Of a stretch of DNA of 64,000 nucleotides, positions 1-13,600 are shown piece after piece. Each line of letters begins with the position of its first letter. Position 1 is the stretch's first letter. The position numbers were made by a program, and so were the translations under genes. Origin of the DNA: Marsupella aquatica. Its lineage: Eukaryota > Marchantiophyta. A model generated the notes under the pieces. The model did no database searches and was not told the DNA's origin. It saw only the letters and a program-made list of their open reading frames with translations. The stretch is taken from the NCBI GenBank assembly GCA_973895155.1, contig OZ316894.1, positions 6,882,001-6,946,000 of the forward strand, read 5' to 3'.

Positions 1-850
1 TGTCTGTGCGTTGCACAAAAGATGTCGAAGTGAAGGAAAGATGTCAAGGTGAGGACAAAATGTTGAAGGGAGCAAACAATGTCAAGGAGAGGGAAAGATG
101 TCAAGGTGACACAAAGATGTCGAGGCGATGCAAAGCAATGTAGGCGAACATTGCACAAAAGATTTCAAGGCAAGGAAAAGATGTGAAGGCAAAGTCAAGG
201 TGAGGAAAGTATGTTGAGGGAAGAAACAATGTTGAGCTGAGGAAAAGATGTCAAGGCGAGGAAAAAATTTCAACTAAAGAGAGACAAAGATGTGAACGCA
301 ACGCAAATGAATTTGGGCGAGCTCATTCTCCTTGCATTGCACCAAAAAAATTGTTGTGCAAAAGATGTCATTGTTAAAAATATTGTTGTGCTAAGGATCA
401 TATGCACAAAAGATGTCCTTGTGGAAACAATATTGTTAACAAAAGAGGTGATGAAGAAAAAATGTCATTATGAAAAAGAAATTGTTGTGTATATAAATGA
501 TGTTGTTGCATTTAGGGTTTCATTGCATAAAATGTGTCTTGGTTGTAAAAGATTTAGTTTTGTTGATTAAAAATGTTTATCGTCACCAATCTCTCATCCC
601 ATGCTCTCACCAAGCATGGTCTCACAGAGGGAGAGTTTTTGTTTTAATTTTAATTTCAATTTTTGGTGTGCAAAAAAATATTAAACTATTAATCCCCATA
701 TTATTTTACTTCTCATCTTTTCCCCACTTTTTACTACTTTACTCCATTTATTACATTTTTCCCTTCTTTACTTGTTTTTCAATACTGCCCCCGACACCCC
801 CTCCTCTTCCTTTTTCCTTGAGGCCAACCGAGAGGCCAACTTAACCAAGA
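1..850. repeat. Dispersed A/G-rich repeat, copy 1 (cut by window edge)
   Basis: The first 300 bases are built of short variants of a gatgtcaaggtgagg-like motif. They are followed by a T-rich stretch with the motif gatgtcattgtt and then a pyrimidine-rich tract at 700-830. The same order of blocks recurs at 56,935-57,850, where the sequence gcgttgcac also opens the copy, so this is one dispersed repeat family. Open frames across it are low-complexity and not gene-like. The left end is outside the window, so element class and boundaries cannot be fixed from this copy. Confidence 0.6.
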
Positions 851-2873
851 GTCCAACTTCTCTATATCCTTATGGTGCATAGTGTGGTATAATCTGGAGA
901 GTGTATGAGAAACCAAAAATACGCTCTAATTAGCCCCATAATTACTGTACTTTCAAGTACAATTGCCCACAAGTGTAGAACATTAAATGGTCAACATTAA
1001 ATGGTCAAGTGTGCCTTGGAAGTAGTACCTTGGCCTTAGGTACCTTTGCAAGGGAAATAAAACTGAGGGGAGACATATGGATGATTCTGGTATATCTAAT
1101 GGTCATTAAAAATTGTCTTTTCAACCATGATCTAAATTTGTTCTCGCCTTTTTAGATTTTTGTAAGCAGACGAAGCCCAGATATGGGCGGGATTACATAT
1201 TATAGTAACTTGATGTAGACGCTATCCATCCAGTCACTGGCAACTGCGCAGTATCAAAATTCAAGATACCTCGTCCGCAAATAAAACATAAGGAAATCTT
1301 CGACCTGCCCCCATAGTCACCTTTTTTCTTATCTGGAGCTTACGTTAGTTTTTACGTTACTGAGAAGCACAAGGAACCGAAAGAAAGTGTTGTCCTGCTA
1401 TTCAGAGGAATGGCCCCGTGGTGGAGGACAAAAAGCCAGAGTGTCCATCGATACAAAAACAAGTGTTAGGCCAACACATCATTCCAATAAATCCGGATGA
1501 GGGGACAAAACGTTGGTTCACCGAAGCAGAGTCAAGCACAGTTGATTCATGACCTCTACCTCAGTGTCCCGCATAGTCTGGAGAAGATGATTGTGCTCAT
1601 CTGGTCAAAAGATCATACATACGGTCCTTTTCACGTATATAGCATGTTCATCGCTTTAGTATGTTGTCCTGTAGGAAATTGAAAAGGACAATTGCTGTAT
1701 ACCACGTGAGTTTAGAGAACGAATGTTTTCTAAAGATATCCAATTAGATCTATCAATGCTAGGTGACGAAACAAGGGCGAGCTCCGTCAGTGGACAATTA
1801 ATTCTGCCTGTGAACGAAACAATTAAAAGATAACTTTAGTGTTACGGTCTCTATTCACTCGATCGTGAACTCATGATAGTCTTCCAAAAGGGGCTAGGTT
1901 CAATGACGAGCCTACTCAACAGTTCAGTCATTTTTTATTGAGAGGGTTATGTGTGCTCCTCTGTGTCAATTTGGAATTGATTAATAAATGAATATGGGCA
2001 AGGAAAAAGTTCCAAACTAATTTAAAGGGGTTACTTGAAACATAAGTTAAAAACTTAGCAGGTTTCTCAATAAGGGAATGATTTCCTGCCCCCTGTCCTC
2101 GCCACTTTTGTTTGGGGTCGTTCCTTGGTGCTACAGGAGCTCATCAGGTACACGTGCTCCTGATGAGCCGTTCCCCGAACTGTATACATTGGTGTACCAG
2201 GGTGTACCTGCGCTCCTCACATGTTATATGGGCTACGTGAACTGTAATTCAGCTTCTCTTTGAAAACAGAGACAGCCTTCGCCCAACCGAATGGTTCGAG
2301 CTTCTCTCGATGTTCGTTCACTCTGTCTGTTGAGTATATACTAAAGCTGACTGCTTGGAGGTGGGCTTGGAGCCAAGCGCTCTATGCTTCTGTGCGTCCG
2401 TTCGTCAGTGGAATGATACTGGTACCGGTCTGATGTTTCTCTGACCTCACCGATTTCATTCAGCTCGTTATTGTAGTTCTTTTCGCTTCAGTGGCAGCTC
2501 TCCAACGTTCTCGTTCACCTTGGCTTCGGTAATGGTGCCTTCTGGATTTTGTCCTTCCTTGTGGGCTACTAACTCCCTCCGCGCACTATTCTGATATCCT
2601 CGTTTGTGATCGGGCTTGCACGGGAAATGCTAAGTCAAGATTTGGTTGGTTGGCTGGAGATAGATTGGACACTTTGATGGATTGGCCGAATCTTATACTC
2701 AAAACTGCTCGAAGTGAAATAGTTTACTAGCTAGCTGCTAACTGCTTTTGGATATACAACTAGCAGATTACGATTGAAGCGCTTATTTTCTAAGCCCGGC
2801 CACGCCAAGCTTTCAAGCCAGCAGCAGTTCGAGCCTAGAACTAAGGGAACAATAACCGAGGGGCTTTTCGACG
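851..2873. other. Intergenic sequence upstream of the EamA transporter gene
   Basis: I see no supported gene here: the reading frames are short and have no family signal. The stretch presumably holds the promoter and 5' leader of the transporter gene that starts at 2874. The one structural item I could find is the inverted repeat at 2139-2168, listed separately. Confidence 0.5.
2139..2168. promoter_or_regulatory. Inverted repeat with CACGTG (G-box) in its loop
   Basis: The arms gctcatcagg (2139-2148) and cctgatgagc (2159-2168) are perfect inverted repeats of 10 bp. They flank a 10-bp loop, tacacgtgct, that contains CACGTG. A second overlapping pair, caggagc and gctcctg, strengthens the fold. 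CACGTG is the core of the plant G-box bound by bZIP and bHLH factors. A regulatory role about 700 bp upstream of the transporter start codon is inference only. Confidence 0.35.
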
Positions 2874-5800
2874 ATGGACAGGAAAGGGAACGTGGCATGG
2901 ACTGCCGAAAGTGCTGTCAATGAAGTTTTTGTCGACGACCAAGCTAATTATCCCCAGTTGCTCGATAAGACATTATCGCAACGGGAGGTGGAGCGAGCTC
3001 GCAGTGCTGTCAATATTGCCATGCCATGGATTGTTTGGCCAGTGTTCGTTGTCTCAATCGTTGTGGGCGCATCGTCTGCTCCGGTAAGCTTCCCTCGTAA
3101 TGAACTTGGAAGCCAGGCCCCTACTTCTTATAGCGTAGCGCTCTCGTAGGCAATCATTCTGTCTGTTACCGTATTTTTGAATTGCACAACAAATTGTTTC
3201 TCGAAAACTTCCTGGAGCCCAGAATCTAGAGACGATTGACGTTTGGAACTTTTACTTTAGCTACAATTATGAACTGGACGTCTATCTGTCAGAACCTGAA
3301 ACTGTTTTCCTTGTGAACTTCGTCAGAGGCACGATATGTGAGTTGCCTGTGAGCAATCCGGAGCTGACGTGAACGAAACGTCTGAGCCATATCGTGATTT
3401 CATATTCGTTCGAAGTATGGGGGTGTCTGGTAACAACAGCATGTAGGAGGAATTTGCTTGACGCAATTCGAGGTCTAGCAAATAATTCTTACATGCATGC
3501 TAGCCGTGAATGCAGCTAAATATCGCTCACAAACGAGGGCTCTCTCATACTTTGTGAACTCTTCCACTGTCGAGGATCCCCCTATGCTCTTCTGATACAA
3601 GCGCAGGTGCAGTCCGATCAGAGAGGAATACCGTTTTGGGCACGGTTACATTAGGTCCGATTCAAGTGAAAACTTTTGTGATTCGAAGCCCTAGTAGCGA
3701 CTCTGGTTAGACTGTGATCACCGGACTCGAACGGCGTGATCGAGGATGTTATTGGCGTTGGGATGATAAATTAACGAAGATATGTCACCAATAGCCGTTT
3801 ACTGATTCAACTGGCTTAAGCCGAGTTGGCGATCATATGTCTATCATCCTAAGATCACAAGATCTAGTTGTGTCCGTCCATGTTCATGATCCCTAACGAA
3901 ACGTATCCTGGGCAGCTATACGTTTATGAGATTCCCGACCTCGAATTCCGGATTGAATGTTGCGAATCGTCTCATGTACACCAGAAAAATATACTTTTTG
4001 TTTCCTCCCTCTTGATATGAGCGACTTGAGGAGAACTTCTGTTCGGTGAAATGCTTTTTTCAATTCGTGAATATATATATATATATATATATTTCGATTC
4101 TTGATATTTATGTGTTGGTCATGTAATCAAAGTTGCTTGTGAAGAGTTGTCTTAGATTCGATAAGCGACATGACTTCCGTGCTAATGTTAGATTTTCCCT
4201 TCCATGTGAATTGAACGCAGGTAATTCTGGCCTTGAAAAGAGCAGCACCCGTTTCCTTGGCTGGTTGGAGGCATCAAGTTTCAGCTCTAGCTATGTTGCC
4301 ATTTTTTATTTTCGAGTGGAGGAATCTACAGAAATCTGATCGCGCAAAAGCTCGCAACACCCAGAGTCTTGGCTTATATCTCCTTTCTTCTGTCTTTTTG
4401 TCGGCCCACTTCGCTTTTTATGTAAGATCAACATATGTCCCTCTCCACTCTTCCCTTTGTCTCTCGCTCTCTTTACCTCTCTCACTTCATTAATAGAAAT
4501 TGTACGCTCAATTTGCTTGAGGACCTGAGTCTATGGTTCATCAGCAATCCAAATTATGATTTCAACGACAAACTGTCTCGTCGATAGTTTGAAGTTTAAG
4601 ATTGACGCTCATAGGTAATACTTATTAAATGAACTGTTCTATTCATAAACCTAGTCTTTCTAATTCAAGTCTTCAGACTCAAGTTTTAGGGAGACACGCA
4701 CCTTCGCAACTTTCCATCCTTGGTGACCGAGGAACTAATAATTAATTCACAGTTCTAGTAATGATTTCGTTCGGACACTTGCGAATTATTCTCAGTATTG
4801 TGTGTTTGGTAAATTCTAAGAAATTGTAATGATTCAAGTTAGAGGATCAAGGAAGTTCACTAACTGAGACAAGCTTCGTATGTAATGGGGAATCTGGATA
4901 GTTACTGTGGAACTCTAGTGACGGGTTAACTGATTGACAGTTTGAACGCAACATCTAATGTGCATTTCGGCCTCAACCAGCCTCAGCTGAGCCTAACATT
5001 TTAACTAGAGCCAACTCGCGCTGTTTGACGGCGTGATCTGAATAAGAAGTTGAAATAACACTGATATTTGGCAAGTCTTCGCTGTGATTTAGCTTTATTC
5101 ATTCAACTTAATCTTCAACCACCATTTCGTTTCGTACAGCTCCTGTTTGATTAAACGATTACACTGGTTTGCCTATGGTTGCAGTTGTGGTCATTGGACC
5201 ACACATCAATGATCCATACCCTGTTTCTCTGCTGTATGTCCCCGATTTTCGTGGCGATATACACAAAGCTTTCCGGAGGTGTTTTGATGACAGGGGAAGT
5301 GGTTGGGGTCAGCCTTGGCCTAATTGGTGTGGCTGTCCTGGCAACTGGGACGGAAGTTGAAAATGACACCCAATCTACTTATCTTGGAGACTGTGTCGCG
5401 GTCGTTGCCTCAGTCTGCATGGCTGGTTACCTCATCGTCGGCAAAAAACTTCGAAGTAACCCACTTCTCCATACGAACGTCGTTACAAACTAAACCAAAA
5501 ACTTTAAATATGAAAGTAATTGGATTTGTCATTTGGGGGCAATCTTTGTCCCAAGCGGTAGAGTCCTAGATAACTTCCACTTGAAAATAGAAGATATCAA
5601 TGAGGGCTGTTGAATGAGGATTAACGTGCGACACGACTGAAGAAACGTTTGAGTTCCAGGCTGGATGCCCCTTTTCGTCTATCAGTTCCCGGTGGCAGTC
5701 CTTGCCGCTGTCATGCTCGGAACGATAGGAGTATTGTTTGAGGGATGGAACAATTCAGCCGTCGGTGATATCAGTGGACTATTTGGCTGGGTTAGAAAAG

Positions 5801-7345
5801 GTACAACTCTCCTTTCCTAATATGTTCATCATCTACTGTTTCCTCCCCATTGGTTTCCTGAGCGTTTTGCACTTGACGTGCAGCATCACAATATAGAATC
5901 TGTCTGTCATCTCCTCAGGAAATTAATGGAACTCATCGACTTCATTCAATTCAGCATATCACATTTTCAAATATTCAAATTGTTCCAGGGGAGGTCCTAA
6001 TCTTGGATGTGTTTCCCGTTCATTGTCCTCACAACAGAATACATTCTAGGAACTGTATTTCTTGGGATTGGCCCTGGCATCATTGGCCATGCAGGTTACA
6101 GTTTTGTTTTGCGGTATTCGTCACCGTTAGTGATGCCCACAGGACTTTCTCTACAGCCACTCATAGGGTCTACACTTGGCTGGGCGGTGGGTGAATCTCC
6201 GATCCCAGGGTAAGATCGCAAGACAACGCGTAGTGCTGCTTTGGGAATACTATGCATTAGCAATAGATGGTCGGTTTTCTTTTGGGCAGATAGGCAAAGC
6301 AGTTTTTGTTCACCAAGCCCTGCCATCTATTACAAACAACATCACTTTCCACTTTGCACCTCCGTTCCCCCGCTCACAAGTCTGTTGGATGCGGTTAGTT
6401 ATTCGCTGATCGATTTATTTGGAGCATCTAGCAACGTGATGACAGATATAGGCCCTGTTAGCGACATGCAGCGGTTGATTCTGATGGATGTAGGTCAATG
6501 TTCGCTCCGGTGAATGTAAAAATGGCGCTTGACTGCATACGCTCGTCAACATCTCATGCAGTCTTAGAGTCGATTTGTACCCAACAAAGACATCAATGTG
6601 AACCTTTGGAGTCGAGTAGAATATGACGCAATGTAGGTCGGCAGTGGATTTGGAAACTAACATCCTTACGTACCTGGATTCATTTTACAGTGTCATGACA
6701 GTTTTGGGAGGTGCTGTGACCCTGGCTGGAACTCTGTTCGTAAGCTGTGCGAGTACGAAAAAGACGGTATTGATCAAATTAACCTTCTTCCCATCGTTTC
6801 GGTCCATATTTAATCCTGTTTTGGGAAGCTTCTCTGTTTATTCTACTTCCTGTTCTTTCCTTGGCCTTCACACCGGAGGATCGGAATCATGGATGGTGCA
6901 CATGGGTCTTGTTGAATGGGCACTTCAAGCAAGAAAATTAGGGTCGAATGCAATTTTATGTAAGGAGGCGAGGGATAGTTCCTCCAAAGGTCGGCCCCAG
7001 TTTAGACCTGGAGTTCACTTCATAAAGTGCAGTTGTCGTGTGTGAATCGAATCTCTCTTCCAACCTCTCCAGACCAAGCTTCGGGTCCATTCTAAGCCCC
7101 TAGTGTGGCGACTGTGGACTACCTACAGTCGGGCCTACAGTGTACCAAGTCCCGGTTCTGCTTGTGTTTGACATTTAGACTAGGCTGTACCAATTTGATG
7201 TGCTCCTACAGCTGGACAACGTTGGATTGTTTTGTGGCAGGAGCAAGTACAAAACAAGGAAGAGGAATGTAAACAGCCGGCAACCGACGACGAAGAGGGG
7301 CAACAGGGAACAAAACCACTCTTGCAACCTTCGGACAGTCCATAA
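2874..7345 (+). CDS. EamA-domain (DMT superfamily) membrane transporter, seven exons
   Basis: The protein has 391 residues. Coding exons are 2874-3083, 4221-4421, 5185-5455, 5660-5800, 6038-6209, 6691-6766 and 7241-7345, and all junction phases match. About ten hydrophobic segments are visible, starting near residues 48, 89, 119, 145, 172, 201, 235, 276, 300 and 333. This is the usual layout of two EamA repeats of five helices. Family-like motifs are LWSLDHTSM after exon 3 starts, PLIGSTLGWAVGE in the second repeat, and VMTVLGGAVTLAGTLF near the end. The tail (EEECKQPATDDEEG) is acidic and probably cytosolic. Known EamA proteins move metabolites, amino acids or drugs; the substrate here cannot be inferred. 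The exon 5 acceptor is the ACAACAG at 6031-6037, because an acceptor at 5988 would run into TAA at 5998. I rate the family call high and a closer subfamily (for example WAT1-related) low. Confidence 0.88.
4071..4092. repeat. (AT)n microsatellite in intron 1 of the transporter gene
   Basis: Eleven uninterrupted AT dinucleotides lie within the 1.1-kb first intron. This is a simple sequence repeat that is probably length-polymorphic. Confidence 0.9.
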
Positions 7346-10300
7346 GTACCTTTGTCTCCCAAAACAGAGCAATCAAAAGGGTGAGTCCGTCCATGTACTG
7401 CAACGCTCTCATGAAATTTATTGCAGTGGTGTACTCGTTTTCGTTTTGGTTATGGCTATCTCATGGTCTGGTGTCTCACTTTCTTGTTGTGCTCTGTCTT
7501 TCAGCAGTTATTTGCCTCCATCCCTCCTATATGTGGCATTGGAGGGGAAAGCCTCCTCGATCATTCATAAACGTTTCTTCTGAGAATATAAATGTTGATT
7601 TAGCTACCGGTTGGAAATATGATCGGGATCTTTACATCTGCGTGGAGCTGTAGGAAATTGAAAATGAATCAGATCAAGGGTGATTCAATAGGTTCCAAAG
7701 TAGATTGCTTTGATTGATTGGCCACGGTTGGCTTCGCACTACAACCAGTATACCTGGAGAGAGTCAAAGTAGTTGCTTTGATTGGTTGGGGCACTTTTGC
7801 TTCTTTGTTACTGGTGAAGCAATAGAGCTAGCATACCTGAAAAACTTATAAAATAGGATTAGGAGTAGTTTGAGAGATTCATCACTCGATTTGATTTAAT
7901 TCTTTTTCATCGTATTTGACTGGTTAAAATTGATGATTGTCGGAATTGTTTCCACCAAAAGTAATTGAATGTCTAAAGAGCCCCAGATGTCGCTTTTGTG
8001 TAGTGCACGAGTTGATGAGACTTAAAGTGTGAAACGGTTCCCTTGGCATCTGTTGACAAGGGTTGTTGACAGTAACTTAGCCTTTCATAGGAAGTTACTT
8101 GGATCTACGCTCCCAAGTGCCAAAGCATCATTTGGAGATCCCACTCGGATCAGCTCCACTACTCAGTTTGTCCTAGCTCCACTACACCGGTTATCCCGGC
8201 GCATTATCCGCTATTGTATTTAGTGATCACATTGATCGTTAGTTGTACTTTGTCTTTTCTATCGTAGATTGATCTGCCTTTCTCTTGTGACCATCGATCA
8301 TTCTTGATCCGTATGTCTCACTGACATGTATTTATGTGGGGCCCCTCTCTTCCCCTCGGCAGTCATTCTCGTATCAATATATCAGAAACTTACAAGGGTT
8401 TCTTCCAGATGGTTAAATTCAGAGACAAACTAATCTTGCTTTGAATCATCATTTGTTTCTGGTTGTCGAGTATCAGAGGTGAATAAATGGCACGACAACA
8501 CCCACTGGGAGCATGACTCTGATGTCCTGAAGATTGCGATCCAGTCATATTAAATCTTATCTTGTCCAGTTTTGAAAACTGAATGTCTCCGGTTCAGAGA
8601 TCAATGACATGTCAATAGAGTTCAGAGATTAATCGAATGTGAACAGGGTCATCAAGAGTGACTCACCTTGCAGAAGAGGAAAAATGCAAGAGGTGGCAAA
8701 GCCTAATGCAGTGAAAACTCTGAAAGTAAAAAGTAAAAGGCACGTCCACATTTCAGTTGTGAAAATCTTCTTTCATTTGGAACTAGATGTGAGTGTTTGA
8801 AGAATATTTATTTGATTCATTGGTGACAAGTTTTCACAAAATAACTATAAAATAATTCGTGGATTCGTTCAGTTTCTCGCTCTGAACTGGGAGAGCCACA
8901 CGCTGGGATGGGTTTACGTCTATACGCGACTTCGACACCTACAGTAGGGGAGCGCTTCGTCTTTGTTTGAGGAGTTTATTGAGGCCCGTTACTTGTGGCA
9001 GGATGACGGCAGACGACTACTGTAGATGCGTCCAGTAATGAACCCCACGGGGTCTTTGCGTCCATGCTCACAACATGATTGTCATGCCTCAAAAGCAAAA
9101 AGCAGAGGTGCTCCAGCATCGAAGGAAGGCTTTGCTCAAAAGAGAGTGAGGCTTTACCAATAAATCTGTGTACGGTGATCTGGACAGTTGGTTTTGGAAA
9201 ATTCATTCAGTCAGTCAGCTCGTAAATCTGTAAATTTTGTGTTCCCTGTTCCAAACTACTCCAGTGCCTTACTGTCCGAAAAGTAAGGAACTGAGAGTTA
9301 TTTCATCCAGGAACTTCCTCGCCCCATTGATCAGCGAGGGAGGTGCATTCTGCTGAAGGGATCCTGTGATCCTGTCCTTATGTGATCAAGGTTGCAGCCC
9401 GCAGGAGATTGATCGCAGGAGTCGAGCGCTACAGGAATTGTAGTATAGATTGCCAACTTTAGTGCAGGCAAGTCTGGTCCGTCTCGTGGATGAGCTACAG
9501 CCCATAAATGCAAAAGCTGATTTTGTTGGGACATTTACTTTCCCAGTTCCAAGTAGACCCTGCATCCTCTGTGCTGTAGCAGCAGTCGTTTGCTGCCCAA
9601 TGACGCTGAGTGAGGGGCTGATTCCGTTGTGCAGGCGGGCGGGCAGGCAAGGCAGGCAGGCCTCCAAAGACGGGAGTACCCGCGGGAATGCTGTGCGATT
9701 CGTGACCGCATGTGATTCCCGGGGTCCCTCTCCCAGTCCATGATTTCCGTCCTGCGCGTGTTATTGTACTGGGTCGCGTAACGACGACGAGGTGGGAAGG
9801 TTACGAGGCTGCATTGTGTTTGTGAGGTGTGTTTCTCTGTACTCGGTCGTTTTCGGGAAGACTATTGGAGGTGTCTCCCTTGTTCGGATCAATTCTGAAA
9901 CAGTGTAGTGTTGCTCTTGCCGTGTGGTCCCCTGTCCGCTTCTTCCTCCTCTCCCTTTTCGGAGGCATTGGATCGGAGAGGCATTTTGTGAGAGGAGCCG
10001 AGCCGCCTTTCCTTTGCTCACCTCTCCTCCTGCTCTGCTGTTCACTGGCTGGGGAAGATCCGAAGCTTTGAGAAGTGGGAGAAGAGGTGTGTTTCAGGTT
10101 GGTGTAGTGGACCGGTTTTACCATTCTGTGTTTGTCTCTGTCTTCTCTTTTCCGGGCATTCTCTCTCATTGAGAAGATCGGTTCCAATCCGATCCTCCGA
10201 TACTTTCCGTGAGATGGTACCCGCGATTGTAATGTAGTCGGCCGCCTCTTCTTCAGTTACTCTGTGCCAGTTTCTCATTTGCGACTTTATTTTCTAGCCT

Positions 10301-10639
10301 GGATCGGGACTTTAGAACTCATTAATTAGCATGCGACATGAGCTGACCGATTGGAAAATTATGCGACGTGATAAGAAGATGATGAGTGGGTGAAGCCGGT
10401 TCAGCGGTCCTTCGTCTCGTTTTCGATTTCTCTGGTTTTTAAGTGAATTTCCGCATTAGAGAGGACAAATATGCCATTCATTAGACTTTGTTGAGCTGAA
10501 GGATGGACTGATCGACTTGTCATTTGGATGCTAAGAATTGGACGGCATTGTGTGGAAATGGGGCAGGCAATCCGTACAAGTGCATACTTGACGAGGCAGG
10601 AAGAGAGTTGAAAAAACTTGCCCAGGAGGGAGTGCGATA
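7346..10639. other. Intergenic region between the transporter and the S9 peptidase
   Basis: It holds the 3' flank of the transporter and the promoter and leader of the peptidase. A short imperfect duplication (ttgctttgattg...) occurs around 7,700-7,790. The stretch from about 9,600 to 10,200 is C/G-rich, with a cluster of gcaggcggg/caggcagg repeats at 9631-9662. Open frames occur on both strands here because stop codons are rare. I found none with family-like sequence or a consistent splice structure, so no gene is called. Confidence 0.5.
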
Positions 10640-13600
10640 ATGACTGTCACTGACGTGCACGGCAATGCTGATCTCAAGACCAATGGGAATGGCGAAAGCA
10701 TAGGTGTGCGGCCCTCCATCACTCTCTGTAGTTGTACATTTAAGGCCATCGATCCTAGAGCTATGACAGGTATCATGTCTTTCTGGCTATGAATGTCTTG
10801 GGACCACAAAGGCATAACTGGGTGATTGGACGATCGATGCAGGCCCTGAGTTGATTCCGACGGAAATTCTCTTCGGTTACCAGCAGGAACAACCAAGGCT
10901 TTCTTCGGATGGGAAATTCTTGGCCTACTTGGCTCCGTCCCCGGATCAGGTTTCAAATGTTGTAAGTACTTTCTCCTTGAGACGTAGCGTCTTCGGTGGT
11001 GATGGCAGCATTGTGAAGCTTGGGATAGCAGAAGGTCTAAACTGGCGGAACCAGTTGGTTGCCATTGCCTGGTGGCATCGGATATTTGTGAATGCAGAGT
11101 TCATGTCGACCGGGATGGTGTCAGTTTTTGATTTGGCATTTTAGTCGCGGGATCTTTGCAATCCCAAATTAATACGAGCTCAATTTTCCATTGATGGATA
11201 CTGACCAATTTTTAATTTTGTTCTAATTTGGTTCCTATGGTCTCTCTTGCTCTGGAAATGTTAATTTAAATATATCTCTTCTAACAGTGCTTTCATGTGT
11301 GGCAGTTTGTTCGACCTCTCGAAGGAAAGCATGAGGAGGCGAAACAAGTCACCAAGGAAACTCACCGAGGGGTATTGTTTCATTTACTCCGCGTCGTTCT
11401 CCACTGATTTGTGTTTGCTCTTGCTTTCCGTTCAATGTCATTCGTTGTAACTTTACTGTAAGCGGTTCCTTTGCATCCGGTCTCGGATACGATGACATGA
11501 ATTGCATTTCGTTGTCAACATAAACTGAACGCTTTTTTCATTAATTGTTGTTCAGATTCGCTGGTTCTTATGGAGTCCGTCTGGAGAGTACATCATTTAC
11601 AAACAAGATAATGGAGGTTGTTAGTTTTTCCTCGATAATGATCAATTGCTTTCCCTTCACCTGACTATACGTCTGTACTTAAATGGTCACCCCAGTAAAT
11701 CTTTATGATTGCCCTCTCTATTTCACCCTAAACTGAGAAGTTGGCAAGGGTGCATTTCAAAACTTGAACACGTTCATCTCTCTGTGTCAGAGATAGTGGC
11801 AGTGAATAGTTAGGGCGATTGTTGAGTCCAAAGTCTTGACCCCGAACTGAGACGATGACTGAAAAGGGTTGTCCTGAATTGCAGGTAATGAGGACTTTCA
11901 TCATTTTGCAGTGGAACTCTCTACTGGAAGTATCAGGGATTTGACTCCTCATCACAACCTTCACTCAAGATTATTACCCAGCAGTATCAGTGGACTACAT
12001 CCCTATGAGATGTTCTTTCTCATGAACATCGAGGACAAGAGTGACTTGGATGTGGTAAATGGCCGTCTTCCAAGAACATACAGATTATCAAGGAATAAAG
12101 AACATCAAGTACTTCGTTTTTATATATGTAACTGCTTTAATTTTGGAATAGTTTTAGCTGCCGTTTGGAGTGTTATATTATCTGAGATGGCTGTGCGTGT
12201 TGCCTTCTTACTAAATTCTTGGTAGATGTTTCCGACAATTTGAAAACCTCCGAACTCTAGATACTTGCTGATAGTTGTTATCTGCAGTATAAAATCAACA
12301 TCAAAACAGGGGAGACTGTTCTGGATACCAAGAATCCTGGAGATGTCCAGGAATGGCTATGTGATAGCAACTTTCACATTCGTGCTGCTCTTCACTTTCA
12401 TCTGTCAGATGGTAGCTATACCATCCGTGTTCGAGACACAGTTGATTCAGAGTGGAGAGATGTCCTGAAATGGTCAAAAGAAGAATTCGGATCCCTGGTG
12501 CGAAACAGTTTTCTTGATGCAATCAATTGTTGACATTGTAATGTTGGTCAATATGTTGTAAATATCTTTTGTGTATAATGATAAATGCAACTCGCGCTGG
12601 CGTCCCATGGCTTGATTGGGCTCCCTGTGCAGTCTGAATTTAAGTATGCATTCAATGATTCTACTGAGGAGCGTCGATTGAATTGGGTCACATGAAAGTA
12701 TGCTTATGCTGATCAGTTTGCTGACTCAATTTCGTACTGTGCTATCCAGTTTGGATTTGCGAGCGACCCCAAAAAGCTGTATATTATGTCTTCTCTAAAT
12801 TCCCCAACGAACCGATTGATTCTGGTACAATTACCTTCTCTACGTCAATTCCAAGATTCGAAGTTGCTGTTGAAAGTACTTGATGGATTTACCATGCGAT
12901 GCTTTTTTTCTCCTAAGATGTAGTGTCTGGGAGGCTGATTTAAGCTGGCGTACTTGAGCCCTTACCAAGAGTCCGTCTTAGTTGACTGTTACCTGTAATT
13001 TGCGCTCTATGAGAATGAATGGGCTTGAAGTGTCTAATTATAAGAATTCTTAGGAGGAAATTCGTAATCTATTGATCATAATCCTGAAGTGTAATTTTCT
13101 TTCTTTGTACTGGGTCTATGAGCAGATGAACACCGAGGATGGTTCCTTTGAAAGAGTCATTGCATCAGATCCCAAGAGTGATTTTATGGGCTTCAGGGGT
13201 GATCCATCCAAAGTTCTCTTCATGGACTTCAAAACAAAGGAATTTCTTGCTGTTGGATTCATCTATGACAAGCTGAAATGGACTGTTCTTGACAAGAGGT
13301 AAGATTTGTGAGTGTCGAATGTCACAGCCCGTAATGTGACAGTTTTTATAGCGGGTGATCTATAGGGTGCCCTGTGGCTCATACCACCTCGCATAAAGAG
13401 GTAATTCAATTTGATGGATGATAACCTCTGGCGTGGCTGAAGATTGAAGGAGATAGATCCGTCGTGAACTCCCATGTACAGTGGCTCGGATATATCTTAC
13501 CTGGTTCTAAGTAGGAACTGAAGCGACAATGTGGGAATAGCTTCGCACCTAAGCAGGATAAAAGAGCTGGTGTCCAAGATCTCAACCTATATTGCTCCTT

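Noticed and set aside
5989-6037. Exon 5 of the transporter starting at 5989 or 5994
   Set aside because: In the frame of the conserved membrane segments this meets TAA at 5998-6000. The acceptor ending at 6037 gives the right phase and the family-like join RKEYILGTVFLG.
9761-10187. Minus-strand genes suggested by long open frames at 9.76-10.19 kb
   Set aside because: Open frames exist in several frames on both strands because of base composition. No motif, splice pattern or start context supports any of them.
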